Positions 34,496 through 45,770 of a DNA stretch of 64,000 bases are shown piece after piece. The notes under the pieces were generated by a model. It was not told the origin of the DNA, did no database searches, and saw only the letters and a program-made list of their open reading frames with translations. How positions within the stretch are numbered: position 1 is the stretch's first letter; each line of letters starts with the position of its first letter. The translations under genes and the position numbers were made by a program. Source of the DNA: Chelydra serpentina (lineage: Eukaryota; Chordata; Testudines; Chelydridae). Where the stretch lies: the NCBI GenBank assembly GCA_037349315.1, contig JBAIAC010000018.1:2418001-2482000 (forward strand), given 5' to 3'.

Positions 34496-34680
34496 GAGGG
34501 AGGGATAGCTCAGTGGTTTGAGCATTGGCCTGCTAAACCCAGGATTGTGAGTTCAATCCTTGAGGGGGCCATTTAGGGATCTGGGGCAAAAATTGGGGAT
34601 TGGTCCTGCTTTGAGCAGGGGGTTGGACTAGATGACCTCCTAAGGTCCCTTCCAACCCTGATATTCTATGATTCTATGAA
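34496..34680 (+). mobile_element. tRNA-derived SINE (turtle type) with CR1-like tail
   Basis: An A-box-like ATAGCTCAGTGGTTTGAG (from about 34505) and B-box GTTCAATCC (34551-34559) form a tRNA-like head. A unique middle (TTAGGGATCTGGGGC) follows. The tail, from GGATTGGTCCTGCTTTGAGC to ATTCTATGATTCTATGAA, is nearly identical to the CR1 3' end at 39710-39778. I recognise it as the cryptodiran turtle SINE. A head of this kind is transcribed by RNA polymerase III, and the tail is the part recognised by the partner LINE's enzyme. It is not a tRNA gene, since the acceptor stem does not close. Confidence 0.93.
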
Positions 34681-34755
34681 GTCTCTTGCTTTGGATATAG
34701 GAGCACTCTCTTAATTTGTTTATTAGCTGCCACTTAAACTCAGTGATCCACCAAC

Positions 34756-35230
34756 ACTAGGGTTGCCAGATGTCTGGTTTTCAACCAGAATGCCTGGTTG
34801 AAAAGGGACACTGGTGGCTCGGGTCAGCACTGCTGACCGGAGAGTTAAAAGTCAGGTTGGCAGTGCAGCGGGGCTAAGGCAGGCTTCCTGCGGCTTCCGG
34901 AAGCAACGGCATGTCCCTCCTTTGGCTCCTATGTGTAGAGGTATCTAGGGGGCTCCACATGCTGCCCCCGCCCCAAGCGTTGGCTTTGCAGCTCCCATTG
35001 GCTGGGAACCATAGCCTGTGGGGGCGGTGCCTGTGGGCGGTAGAGCGCAAAGAGCCACCTGGCTGCACCTCGGTGTACTAGTCGGAGGGGGGACATGACG
35101 CTGCTTCCGGGAGCTGCCTGAGGTAAGCGCCACCTGACATCTGCAACCCTGACCCCCACCCGCGCCTCAACCCCCTCCCACAGCCCTGAGCCCCCTCCCA
35201 CCCTTCCTTGGTCCCCTTGGTCCCAGCCCG
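34756..35230. mobile_element. GC-rich unclassified turtle repeat
   Basis: Begins GGGTTGCCAGATGTCTGGTT and continues through a GC-rich part with CTTCCGGAAGC and CAGCTCCCATTGGCTGGGAA to a C-rich tail (CCCCTCCCACAGCCCTGAGC). Part of it (about 34870-35130) resembles the middle of the hAT-type element at 24170-24430. Three overlapping minus-strand frames here are GC artefacts. Confidence 0.6.
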
Positions 35231-35424
35231 AAGCACCCTCCTACAGCATCTGTCTACTACTCCTGCAGATATTTACATTATGTCCCTTTGTGATTATTAT
35301 TAATCCATTTTAGATTTTCAGAAAGATTCTTTGCAACATCAAGGAATAATTGTTTGCTTGATGTCTAAAAGTATTTCAGTACTAGGCTGAATTATGGAAC
35401 CTAACTGTGGCTGTGGAAGTCATA

Positions 35425-35500
35425 AAGTGAAATCCTAACCCTATTAAAGTCAGTGGCAAAATTCCCATTGACTTCTGCAATAGGCCTGAGATTTCATCCA
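35425..35500. repeat. Short palindromic MITE
   Basis: GTGAAATCCTAACCCTATTA and GCAATAGGCCTGAGATTTCA are inverted around a centre with GTCAGTGGCAAAATTCCCATTGAC-like symmetry. A half copy lies near 46195-46245. Confidence 0.5.
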
Positions 35501-35760
35501 TGGAGTCCAAGTGCTCTGTATGTCAAGAGCTATGGAAATTTCAGGGCGAAGCCCAGTCCAGTTTGTGGGTGCAGTTGGGTCACTCAGCTTGAGCGACAGT
35601 GAAGTAAATAGTAGATGTGTAGATTCTTTTTCCCCCTTGTGATACAGGCAGAGCCTCTTTTATAGGAAGGCTCTTCATTCTTAGCTGACTTTCTGCAGCT
35701 TAGAATGAAGGCCAGGAGAAAAGCCTAGTGTCCTGATACTGAGTTTCCCATGTCAACATA

Positions 35761-36061
35761 CAGTAGAACCTCAGAGTTAAGAACTCTGACCAGTCAACCA
35801 CACACCTCATTTGGAACTGGAAGTATGCTATCAGGCAGCAGCAGCAGAGAAAGAGAGAGAGAGAGACAGACACACACACACAAGCAAATACAGTACAGTA
35901 TTATAGTATTATGTTAAACATAAACTACTAAAAAAAGGAAAGTAGCATTTTTTGTTCTGCACAGTAAAGTTTCAAAGCTGTATTGTCAATGTTCAGTAGT
36001 AAACTTTTGAAAGAACCACCATAACCATTCCCGAGGTGTTCATAACTCTGAGGTTCTACTG
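35761..36061. mobile_element. Tc1/mariner-type (Tigger-like) MITE with TA duplication
   Basis: Terminal inverted repeats CAGTAGAACCTCAGAGTT at both ends match over 24 bp with one mismatch, and the element sits exactly between TA dinucleotides (35759-35760 and 36062-36063). It is 301 bp long, non-coding, and contains a short (GA)n(CA)n stretch at about 35848-35882. Confidence 0.92.
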
Positions 36062-36229
36062 TATTTGAACAAGGCTGATAATCATATTCAACGGATGATG
36101 TTCTCGGCTATGTGAAAAGAAAGTTACAGGAATTACCCTTTTACATAGGGTGTATGTGTATACATTCATCTGTCTCCACCCATGAACATATTTCATTAAA
36201 TATTATCATTTCCCAAGGATGTGGACCTT

Positions 36230-37335
36230 AAAAATCCCTTTATGCCAACTGGCAAATTATGTAACAGTAAATCCCAGCAGGTCTGACAAACTGTCAGAAT
36301 ATTTATCCAAACAGTGTCTTGTAAGGTATTATATGAAAACTGATGGCATACTGGTCGGGAATACCATTGTGTGATTTAAGTATGCGTTATCTATAAAAAA
36401 CTTATGTTTATGTGCTGAAAATAAGTTCTTAAAATATTTTTTTGGAGGGTGCTGACACACACCTGCCCTAGAAAAAGGAATGAGTTTGCATGGACCAAGC
36501 TAACAGATGGAAGAGAAAACAGCATTGCTTGATTACAAGCAAAGGACTATTGAAATACATTTACATCTAAGGTAAACAAAAAGGATCAAGCCCATTCGAA
36601 AAAGAAAATTGACCAGAGGATGAAGGAGGAGCTTTTGACGTTTACACCCTGAAAACAAGCATCCGGGGAAAAGGACTTGCTTTTCAAAGCATACATTTTA
36701 AAGCTTTTATGGACTACAAAGGGAAGAAAGGGGACTCCTTTGTTATCCATCACTAAAGGGACCAGCGCTCCTGGAATCGGTGAAAGGTGGATCCCCCAAC
36801 CATGTAGGTTGAGGATACTGAGAACTTAACTATAAATAAGAAATTGCCCGTGACCAGAATTTTACTCTATTAAGTTTTAGACACTGGAAAGAGTGTTTTA
36901 TTTGTAATCATTTCCTGTTTCTATGCTCTCTTCTTAGTATCATGTAAATCTGTGTTCTTTATTAATAAACTTGTGCTAAGTGTTACTGTAAATTTACTTC
37001 AGTGCTGTTATGCTAAAATGTACATCCTCGGTTGATCCAGCAGGCTACTGTGTATTCTGTTTCTCTGGAGACAGTGACTTTGATTATTTCTGAGAGGGTC
37101 CAGTGAGAGGGGCTGGATACTGCATAGAGGGAGACTTCTCTGGGGAACTCGGGAACTGGGGTTCACTGCATGTTACATGAAAGTCAAGGTTAAAGCTGGC
37201 AGAGTCAAGGAGTTTTCTGGTAAGGCAAACAGGCTGGTGTGGCAGGAAGCTGACACAACACTGTTTAACCGCTAGCAAAGCTCTCTCTTGCTGAGGCAGA
37301 GGGGTAACACAGTGGTTAATCGTTCTGGGCACTCC
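36230..37335 (+). mobile_element. Unclassified LTR-like repeat
   Basis: A block of about 1.1 kb with CCTTTATGCCAACTGGCAAA at its left. A poly(A)-signal-like region lies near 36945-36970 (TTATTAATAAACTTGTGC), followed by GGTTGATCCAGCAGGCTACT and GAGGGTCCAGTGAGAGGGGC, ending near GAGGCAGAGGGGTAACACAG. I recall this series from turtle genomes, probably retroviral. No defined ends were seen. Confidence 0.4.
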
Positions 37336-39129
37336 AAGAGTCTCTCAGTGGATAAAAGGATAGTGTAGTTGTTGTATTACAATTATTTTTTAAAGAAAAA
37401 ATAAATATTCCATTCCCCCGTATTAAACAAATCCAGGACTTCGTGTATTATTGATTAAACTGATACAGTGCATTAACTGAAGAAATTCTGCACTACTTAC
37501 TGTAGAATCAATTATGTGTCTTTATACTTTTCTTTCCCAAGCTATTTAAATTTAATTCATTTTGGACACAAGAGTTAAACACACATTAAACATTGGGTAA
37601 GATATAATTTATAAAGTAATTGATATGGATGAAAGAGCTTGACTTTTTGTGAGATTAGAAAAAAGGAGACAAATGTCTTGCACCCTCCTTCCTGTCTTCC
37701 CTTTATGTAAATTAAATATGTAGGGTAATTAACCCCTTATTTCACACTGAGTGTCTATTTTCATTTAAACAAGTCTTTCATTTAAGTGAATGCCATTGTG
37801 GGAAGAGTGCATTGTGTTGCAGCTTATCAAGCCATAACTTTAGAGGAAATCACATTGGAAGTTTTTGCATCATGCCACCTCAGACGCATTTGAAATTTCC
37901 CACTGCTTATATCCTGGGCTAAATATTACATTTGCTATGGATATTCGGTCTAGCTGTGCTATTTCAGTTACGGTGATTTTGTCTGGAAGGTATCGGTCTC
38001 TTTCTTTTTGTATACAAATATTTTGTTGGGTTTGTATTGCAATCCAATCCTGAGCTCTCTGTAAATTTTGTTTTACAATTCCTTTAATAGCTGTGGCTAT
38101 CTTTTAAATATTGATTACAATGTGTAGTAAGCAATGTGTCATCCCATTCTGACTGTATTTAGTTCTAGAGTTGGCTGAGGTTTAGGAAGCCCCATTTAGG
38201 GTTTGATTCTGCCTGTCCCTTACTCAGGTGTACAGTGGGAGGGAACCTTCCTCACAAATTATGCACAGCCTAATTGGAGGGCAGACAGAATTGCAGCCCC
38301 AGCACCTCATGTCATGGCTCTGCCCCAGTGGGTAAAACAATGAGTATTGCAAAGAAGTGAAGCTTCTCCATGTCTGCAAAAGCCACTGGGAGAACTCCTC
38401 CTCTTGGCTCCCTGGATTCAGGGAGCAAAGTAAACTACCAGAAAGGGCTCTGCAGTGGGAGAAACAGGAGTGGCTGGTGCCTGGATGGGGATTTTATGGG
38501 AATCAAAGCTTTACCAACAGTCAGTAAGATCAGCAGGATTTGCCTTTGCCCAGCTCCCCACACTGCTCGCATTCGTGCCTTTGTTTTCCTGGCTATCAGC
38601 CTCCCATAGGAATACATATTCCTTTCAAGTATATTTAATATATCTTAAGTATTCCTCATACTATTTAAAATATAAAATAACTGTAGCATCTCATTTATGA
38701 TGTGGTGATGCCTGGTGGTAAAGAGTGGCTTTTTTATTGGTGACTGCTTTAAGGGATCTTATTGTTTTATAATAAATTGTGAGATTCGCAAATGAAAGGT
38801 GCTGTATAGGTGCAAAGGATTACTACTTGAGTATTTGATCTTATCATGGTGGTCAACTCACCTCCCTCTCATGAAGAATCCCAGAATTCTTCCTGTATTT
38901 AATATAATATTGGTATGAAGGACTAGATTTCTGCGTGACAAAGTTAAACAACTCTACAGTATTTTTTGGTAACCAATAAGCATTTTAGATTGCATACTGT
39001 TACACTTAAAACTCCTGCAGTGTTCAGAAATTGTTTGAGTCCACTTTCCATTCCCTACCTACCTCCTTCTACCTGATCTCCTTGATGATCAAGAGTATCC
39101 CTGAATTGGGAATGAGTGTAGCTGATTGT
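37336..39129. other. No gene seen
   Basis: AT-rich on the left. The part at 38160-38420 may hold another decayed repeat, which I could not classify. Confidence 0.45.
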
Positions 39130-39134
39130 CTAGA

Positions 39135-39300
39135 TGACTGATGGTCAGGATGCCTGGGTTCTAATTCTCTTCCTGGTTCTGTCACTGATTTACTGTGTCC
39201 TCTTGGGTAAATTCATTCTGTACCTCACTTTATCCCCTATCAAATGGATACAATAGTACCTTTATCCCAGACATGTTGAGGCTTAATTATTTTGAGATCC
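39135..39300 (+). mobile_element. MIR SINE relic
   Basis: GGATGCCTGGGTTCTAATTC, CTGGTTCTGTCACTGATTTA, TGTCCTCTTGGGTAAATTCA, TCTGTACCTCACTTTATCCC and AAATGGATACAATAGTACC follow MIR order in plus orientation. It is immediately followed by CR1. Confidence 0.85.
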
Positions 39301-39778
39301 TTGGAAGATCAGGAACAGTCAACATGGATTCACCAAGGGCAAGTCATGCCTGACCAAATGATTGCCTTCTATGATGAGATAACTGGCTCTGTAGATAAGG
39401 GGAAAGCAGTGGATGTGATATATCTTGACTGTAGCAAAGCTTTTGATACGGTCTCCCACAGTATTCTTTTCAGCAAGTTAAAGAAGAGGGTGGAGCTAGG
39501 CTGGTCTCAGTGGTGGCAGATGACCGAACAAGGAGCAATGGTCTAAAGTTGCAGTGTGGGAGGTCTAGGTTGGATATTAGGAAACACTATTTCACTAGGA
39601 GGGTGGTGAAGCACTGGAATGGGTTACCAAACGAGGTGGTGCAATCTCCATCCGTAGAGGTTTTTAAGGCCAGGCTTGACAAAGCACTGGCTGGGATGAT
39701 TTAGTTGGTATTGGTCCTGCTTTGAGCAGGGTATTGGACTAGAGGTCTCCCCAACCCTAATATTCTATGATTCTATGA
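39301..39778 (+). mobile_element. CR1 LINE with a large internal deletion
   Basis: The plus frame gives 'QDQEQSTWIHQGQ'-like sequence, 'DKGKAVDVIYLDCSKAFDTV' and 'SHSILFSKLK' from RT domain A. The sequence then jumps at about 39487 to the far C-terminal region: '[18 protein letters not shown]' in the shifted frame, then '[20 protein letters not shown]' and 'SVEVFKARLDKAL'. The CR1 3' end closes with ATTCTATGATTCTATGAAG. The catalytic YADD box and everything up to the C-terminal end is missing. Confidence 0.93.
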
Positions 39779-41700
39779 AGGAAAGTATTGTGTGTTATGA
39801 ACAGTTAGTCAAAGAATGGTTACCACTTGTGTCTTTCTCTGATGAGTCATATATATTATCCCTATCATAGTTATTATTATATTTGCTTTACTGTTATGTC
39901 CATAAATCCCTATCAAGATTGGCACCCCAAATTCAAGTTCCACAGAACATGCCCAACCAAATTCTACAGCCCCAGCCCCCCACACAAAGTGACAAGATAG
40001 ATGGCAAAAATGAATCATTTTCAAATGTCTCTTGAGAATTTCTTTTCTAGGATATCTTGAAGAAGATCTTGATCTGGTAATCAATGCCATCTTTCTACAA
40101 GATAGTTTAAAAGCTCTTTGTATCCTTGTAAGAATGAAATATATTGCATTAAGCACCCCTCTAGCATTATGTCATCGATCATATTAGGACCTGGAAAGGT
40201 CACTGTGTCCAAAAAGTCATTTTCCCCTTACAGTTTTCTTTCCAACCTGAAAGCTGTTTTATTATGATCCCTTTTTAGAAGACTCCTACAATTCACAAAA
40301 AGTAAATGCTGGTGGGAGGGGCGGAGGCACTTACGCTTCCGCTCACCAGAGGATAGTTTTTCAAAAATAAATATAATAAATAATTATGTAAAGGCTATAT
40401 CATTTTGTAATCGCCAACAAAGCTGCTACCGTCAGGAAAAAAAAAAGAATTACATGGAGATTACCCAAGACTGATGTGAAAACTTCGACATTATGCTGCC
40501 TTGCTATTCTATAGCACCATGGAGATACCAGATTACAGTATCATAATCATAATACTAGTTCTTAACCACTTTACTCTGGCATGTCATTTTGAGAGTAAAC
40601 ATAATATTACATTTTCCGACAGTACTCTGAGTAACTGTTATGCCAAGAAGCTTTTTTTAAGCAAGCCATTTATCTCTTGTATGCAGTGAGTTTGTATAAA
40701 CAGCTAATAGCATCCTCCTGCTTTGTGTCTATGTATCTTTTTAAAAAATATATACATTCCTTTTAAAGAGAAGCCAGTAAAACTTCTCTCAATTTGACCT
40801 ATATGTATTCCTCTTTGTCTAGTGAAGAAAGCATTTCAGAGAAGTACTTCCTTTGGTTCTGCTTATAGTTTGGGTTCTTTTCCCATCTTCCTTTTATGTT
40901 TGATATCTGATAATTTTGTACGTATTCCTGTCACTGGTACTCTCTAAATGAAAAGACAGCCTACAAGAAAAAAGAAAAACAAACTTGTCTGTGTAGGACA
41001 GAGTTTTCGTGGGGCTAGTCCGAGGCTTTGGAATGAACTCCCACAGGAAGCAAGGACCATCATAAACCTCTCCACCTTCTGCTCCAAGTGCAAACTGCAC
41101 TTCTCTGACCTGCCTTCTGTAAGTTAAACACAGAGCAGCATGTAGATTTTAAAAGAAAATCTTAGCAAAGCAAAACACTCTGCTGCACATACAATTCCCA
41201 TTCTGGGGACAGGGTGAAAGAGTATGGACTACATGTGATAGATGTTAATCACATTGCTTACTGCACTGCTATGAAGTGTTCAGGTTCTAGTGAGGAAAGC
41301 AATGTAAAAACCGATGCAGACTACAGCGGCATGGAAGAAATGCAGAACCAAATTCTAATATTCTTCATTCAGGGACATGTTTGATGTTTTTCATAAGGTC
41401 TAAAACGGTAAATAATTAAGAAAAAACATACTCTAAAATGAAGTGGTAGATACAATAGGAAAGCATAGAGCAGCCACATAGGAAAATTTAAATTGACAAA
41501 TACATTTTTCCTTCAATTGTCTGGACTAGTACAGCCCATGTGTTCCATCCCTGTAGAGAAGTATTGAAAGGTCTCTCATAAACAACAGAAACTTGTTCTT
41601 TCTCCCACTTCTTTCTTCTTACTGCTGTCAGCCTCTTCTCTCTCTGAAGCTGCTGTTTGCATGCACTTAGGCAGGTAAAAGCAAGCTCCTTGTGGAGGTA
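39779..41700. other. No gene seen
   Basis: No recognisable domain, promoter or repeat apart from short A-rich runs. Confidence 0.45.
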
Positions 41701-41702
41701 CT

Positions 41703-41723
41703 TAATAATAATAATAATAATTA
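41703..41723. repeat. Short (TAA)n tract
   Basis: Six or seven AAT/TAA units next to the MIR relic. Confidence 0.85.
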
Positions 41724-41749
41724 ATACAAGCCTTCGCATGTAAATGGCA

Positions 41750-41955
41750 GGACTCATTTAGGAGCCCAAAGTGCTTTACAAATATGACTTGCATAATCCT
41801 TACAACACTCCAGAGTGGTAGGTAAGTATAATTATTTCTATCATAGAGGTGAGGAACCTGAGACACAGAGTTTGTGCCATATCCAGGATTTCTCAGCAGG
41901 CAGTAGCAGAGATAGAAGTAAGACCCAGGTGTGCTGGTTCCCGTCTCCAACCAGT
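41750..41955 (-). mobile_element. MIR SINE relic
   Basis: AAAGTGCTTTACAAATATGA, ATAATCCTTACAACACTCCA, GGTAGGTAAGTATAATTATT, GAGGAACCTGAGACACAGAG and AAGTAAGACCCAGGTGTGC give the MIR order in reverse complement. Confidence 0.85.
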
Positions 41956-44900
41956 AGACAATGGTGATGTTTTAAAGAGAATGGGAGGAGCTGGTACTGC
42001 TGAAAATGATGAGCTATATGAAAATGCAAGTAAGACAATGGAACAATGCTTGCTGAAGAGCATGCTTTATTCAAGTTTAGAAGACCCTTGATCAAAATCA
42101 AATAAGAAAAACAAGTCAAGCATATTCTCTTACTAAGTATTCGTTGCCTCTAAAGCAAAGTAACAAGGTCACTGCTAAAATAGCACCACTTTGTAGTCTA
42201 AATGATAAAAGCTGACAGTGGAATCTAACTTCCCCTTTTAAAGAGGAACTTTAGTGTTTAATGTTCTTAACAGCTCCTTATTTAGCCAATGAAAATTGAG
42301 ACCTTGTTTATCTTTTGTTTGCCAGAGGGAAGAGCATGATCTTTTGCCTAGCATGTGGCAATTTAAACTGAAAAATAAAACAAACAAAAAGACAAAATAT
42401 ATGTACGTTACTAAGACCAGCCCTTAGTGTGGTAGCCTCGGGCATTTTAGTTGTGGAATTTTCCCATATATGTCATGTATTATATATAATAGTTATCAGT
42501 AAAGCCAGTTAAAAGGCTCTTCTGGAAGAGATTAAATAATATGGTACAAGGAACAGAGGATCTCAATAAGAGGCAAATATCTGGAGAAGATAATGATATC
42601 GGTTCACATTCTCTTAAAATGCAGTACAATCTTCAAAGGTTATCTTTTTTGACCTAATGTCAGGTCCACAATTATACTTACAGCTTCAATTTTGTGATTC
42701 TGCTATATAGTTTGAGTTATTTTTTTCATTTACTTGTAGGTATTGTTGAGGTAGAAGAAACATCAATATTATTTACCGCCTTAATTTTAAGCAGAATATA
42801 TCTGCTTAATGTCTTTGAAGGTTTGAACATTTTAAAAGCAGAGTAAAGAAAAACATATTAAAGACTATATTTCTTCTTTTCTTCATTCTCTATCCTTTTT
42901 AAATAACAAAATTACACGTTCCTCTTCAGAGGTATGCTATAATGAGCACAGATTACAGTTTTATCTGATGAGAGTTTGGACACTCCTAACTTCTCAACAA
43001 TATTTGATCTGTCCAGCTTTGGTTTATGGCCATGCACATCAGTATTAACAGTATCCATCATTTCTTGGGTTATTTTTCTTGCTCTCTTTCACAGGGGGGG
43101 GAAACTCACTCCTCCTCAGAGGACCACCAGAAGGACTGTACATTATTTAACAACTTAAGTGGGACTTCAGTGATGGCATTGTGAATTTCACCCACAGTGC
43201 CTGTTTTGTAGCCCGGTTGTGGGCTATTCTTACACTTTGATCACCTTGACACCCCAATCCCACACTGACACCCCTATTGTATGTTAAAGTGACTGAGGAA
43301 CTGCTCAAACCTACCCCAGTGACAGAGTCCTAGTGACTAAATGCCAGAGGAAAATTGGTGTAACAAAGGTCTGCTCCACCATGCCATCTTCCAGCCTGCC
43401 CTTAACATGACAATGCTCTCTCTTTAGCACTTCCCCATGCTTGAAGATTGGGGGTCAGCTGGTGCAGGTGGTATTTATGCTGCCTGTGCCCGCGTTGCAT
43501 AAATAAAATGCTTCACAAGAGGTAGTCCTCATTGGACATCTCCAGATGTTTGTGACGTGTGAGTGTTACAAAGCAGCCACTGTTTTCCAGAGAATCCTGC
43601 CATTGACTTCAGTGGGAACGTGGACTCCTAATTGTTAGGTTTAAATGCATTTAGTTTTTGTTCCTTTTTGATTTAGAGGGGATGAATTGAAAACATGGGA
43701 TCTGTACATGTGTGTCAGGAAGCACATTATTGCAATAGTTCTATTCATAAATCATCTGAATGTGGGGTATAGTAACATTACCTTTTTATTTGCCACAAAA
43801 ACCATGGAGTTTTGGTACTTTCAGTAGCAACTGGTGTTTTGCCAGGTCAAGCTCTAAGTGATTTTTGTGAACCCAAACATTATTGAGCTTGCAAAACAGG
43901 GTTGGGCATATCTTAAATTCTATTTATTTTTCTCATTGTATTTTTGCATTTTCACTTCTAGTCCTAGATTCAATCCACAAAGGAAAAATAGGAAAAAAAC
44001 TAATTTAACTTTTTGAATTTCATGACAAATTTGGTATGCGTTATTTTCTATGTGAGGTGGTGGCAATATCTGGGCTTGGATAGAGCTCCTTGGATAATTT
44101 TTATAAGTATTGTTCACTCTGAACATATGATCATGAAGAGTACTAGCAGGCTTGTAGATTGCATTTTTACTGGTGATCATTTAATGGATTACACTGTTTT
44201 AGACAATGTCCAACAATAAATTTATTAACTTGAAAAAGTTTAACAAAACATTGTCAGGTTTAACAGATGCAGGTTTAACAGATGCTTAACTGGCAATAGT
44301 GTGGCAAGGCTATGAAAAATAAGATAGCCACTCCTGCTCTGATCTACATAGGCCTAAGAATAGAAACACAAAATGTTTTTATTTTGTTGTCTTTTTTAAG
44401 CCCCAAAGCGTTTGAGGTCAAACATTTGATATTTATATTGGGGATATTATATTGACTAGAAGTGTCAATACTGAAATATCTGTTACTAATGTAGCATACT
44501 AGATCTTCTACAGACTCACAATTAATCAATGTGTCTCCCCATCCAAGTAATGTCCTACTAATATTCTCCTTTATGGAGAACTATATTATAATAATAATAA
44601 CTTTCTCTTATATGGGATTACAGCTGGTCGAAAATTTTTCAGTGAAATGTTTTTGTTGAAAAAGCCGATTCATCAAAACTTAAACTTCCTACAGAAACAT
44701 CCTTTTCAACAAAACTTTGTCTGGAAATGTTTCTCGGGTCCAGAATGCTGTGCTGGATAGACTGTCCTTGGGAGGAAGGATTGTATATGCATAAGTGAAA
44801 TAGCCTTTATTTGGAAAAATGCATTCTATGACACCCCATGAGTCTTTCTTACTCCTTCTCCATCTATCACAAGTTTAAGTATGTGCCCAGGAGAGTTTTG

Positions 44901-45700
44901 CTTTCTCTAGGAATGAGGTGTGCTCTCACACACACTATGGGCCATATAGGAATCTGGATGGATGGATCGGTGGGGTTTGCAATGAGGACAGTTTATAGAG
45001 CTTTCACAGGTTGGCTCCATGAAATGTTCCCCTATATTTGCTGAATCAAAATAGTCTACATCATGATCAGAAGTCTGAAAGTCTCCTCTAACTACTATAC
45101 CTCACACATGCCACTCATGAACAAGCCAAACCAGCATCACTTTGTTGAGTCTTTTTGAGGCTTCCTATGTGCCATTGCAATCCATTGAATCTGGCTAACA
45201 TGAGAAGATAGCTTAATTCATTATTGTTTATTATGGTAGTGCTTAAGAGGCAAGCAAGACTGAGGTAGTATTGTACTGGGAATTGTAGTAACAGAGTAAT
45301 GAACAGGCCCTGACCAGAACCAGTCTAGACTAAATGGACAAGGATAGGAGAAAGGGTCATAACATACAGCAGAGGGAACAGTCATATGATGGTAAATATC
45401 ATGTTAGTTCCACAATTGTAAAAATATTTCAGCATTTTATTGTAATGATAGCACACATATAGTAAAAGCCTATTAACAGAGACAACTTGATCACAAGAAA
45501 AATAAATCTACATTATCAGAATGTCTCATGCAGAAATAAATGACTTTTGTTTTCTCTCCAATGCACAAGCTAAAATGTATAATGAGACTGTCTGATTTAT
45601 CCAGATCACCTTCATTTAAAGAGTCCTTATGAAGAAACTGTCAACAAAGGTCAATAAAAAGATCAGATAAGAGATGACGTTTAAATTCCTTTATCCTCAA
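41956..45700. other. No gene seen; minor repeats
   Basis: Contains a 15-bp tandem duplication (44255-44284) and a decayed inverted-repeat fragment at about 44625-44720 with TTTTTCAGTGAAATGTTT. No coding domain recognised. Confidence 0.45.
44255..44284. repeat. 15-bp tandem duplication
   Basis: CAGGTTTAACAGATG occurs twice in direct succession without mismatch. Confidence 0.95.
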
Positions 45701-45770
45701 CCAGATTATGTAAATATGACATTTAAGGAGGTATACCAGATTATGTAAATATGACATTTAAGGAGGTATA
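45701..45770. repeat. 35-bp perfect tandem duplication
   Basis: The 35-bp unit starting CCAGATTATGTAAATATGAC occurs twice back to back without mismatch. Confidence 0.97.

Noticed and set aside
34505..34570. tRNA gene with A and B boxes
   Set aside because: The acceptor stem does not close and the sequence continues into a SINE body and CR1-like tail.
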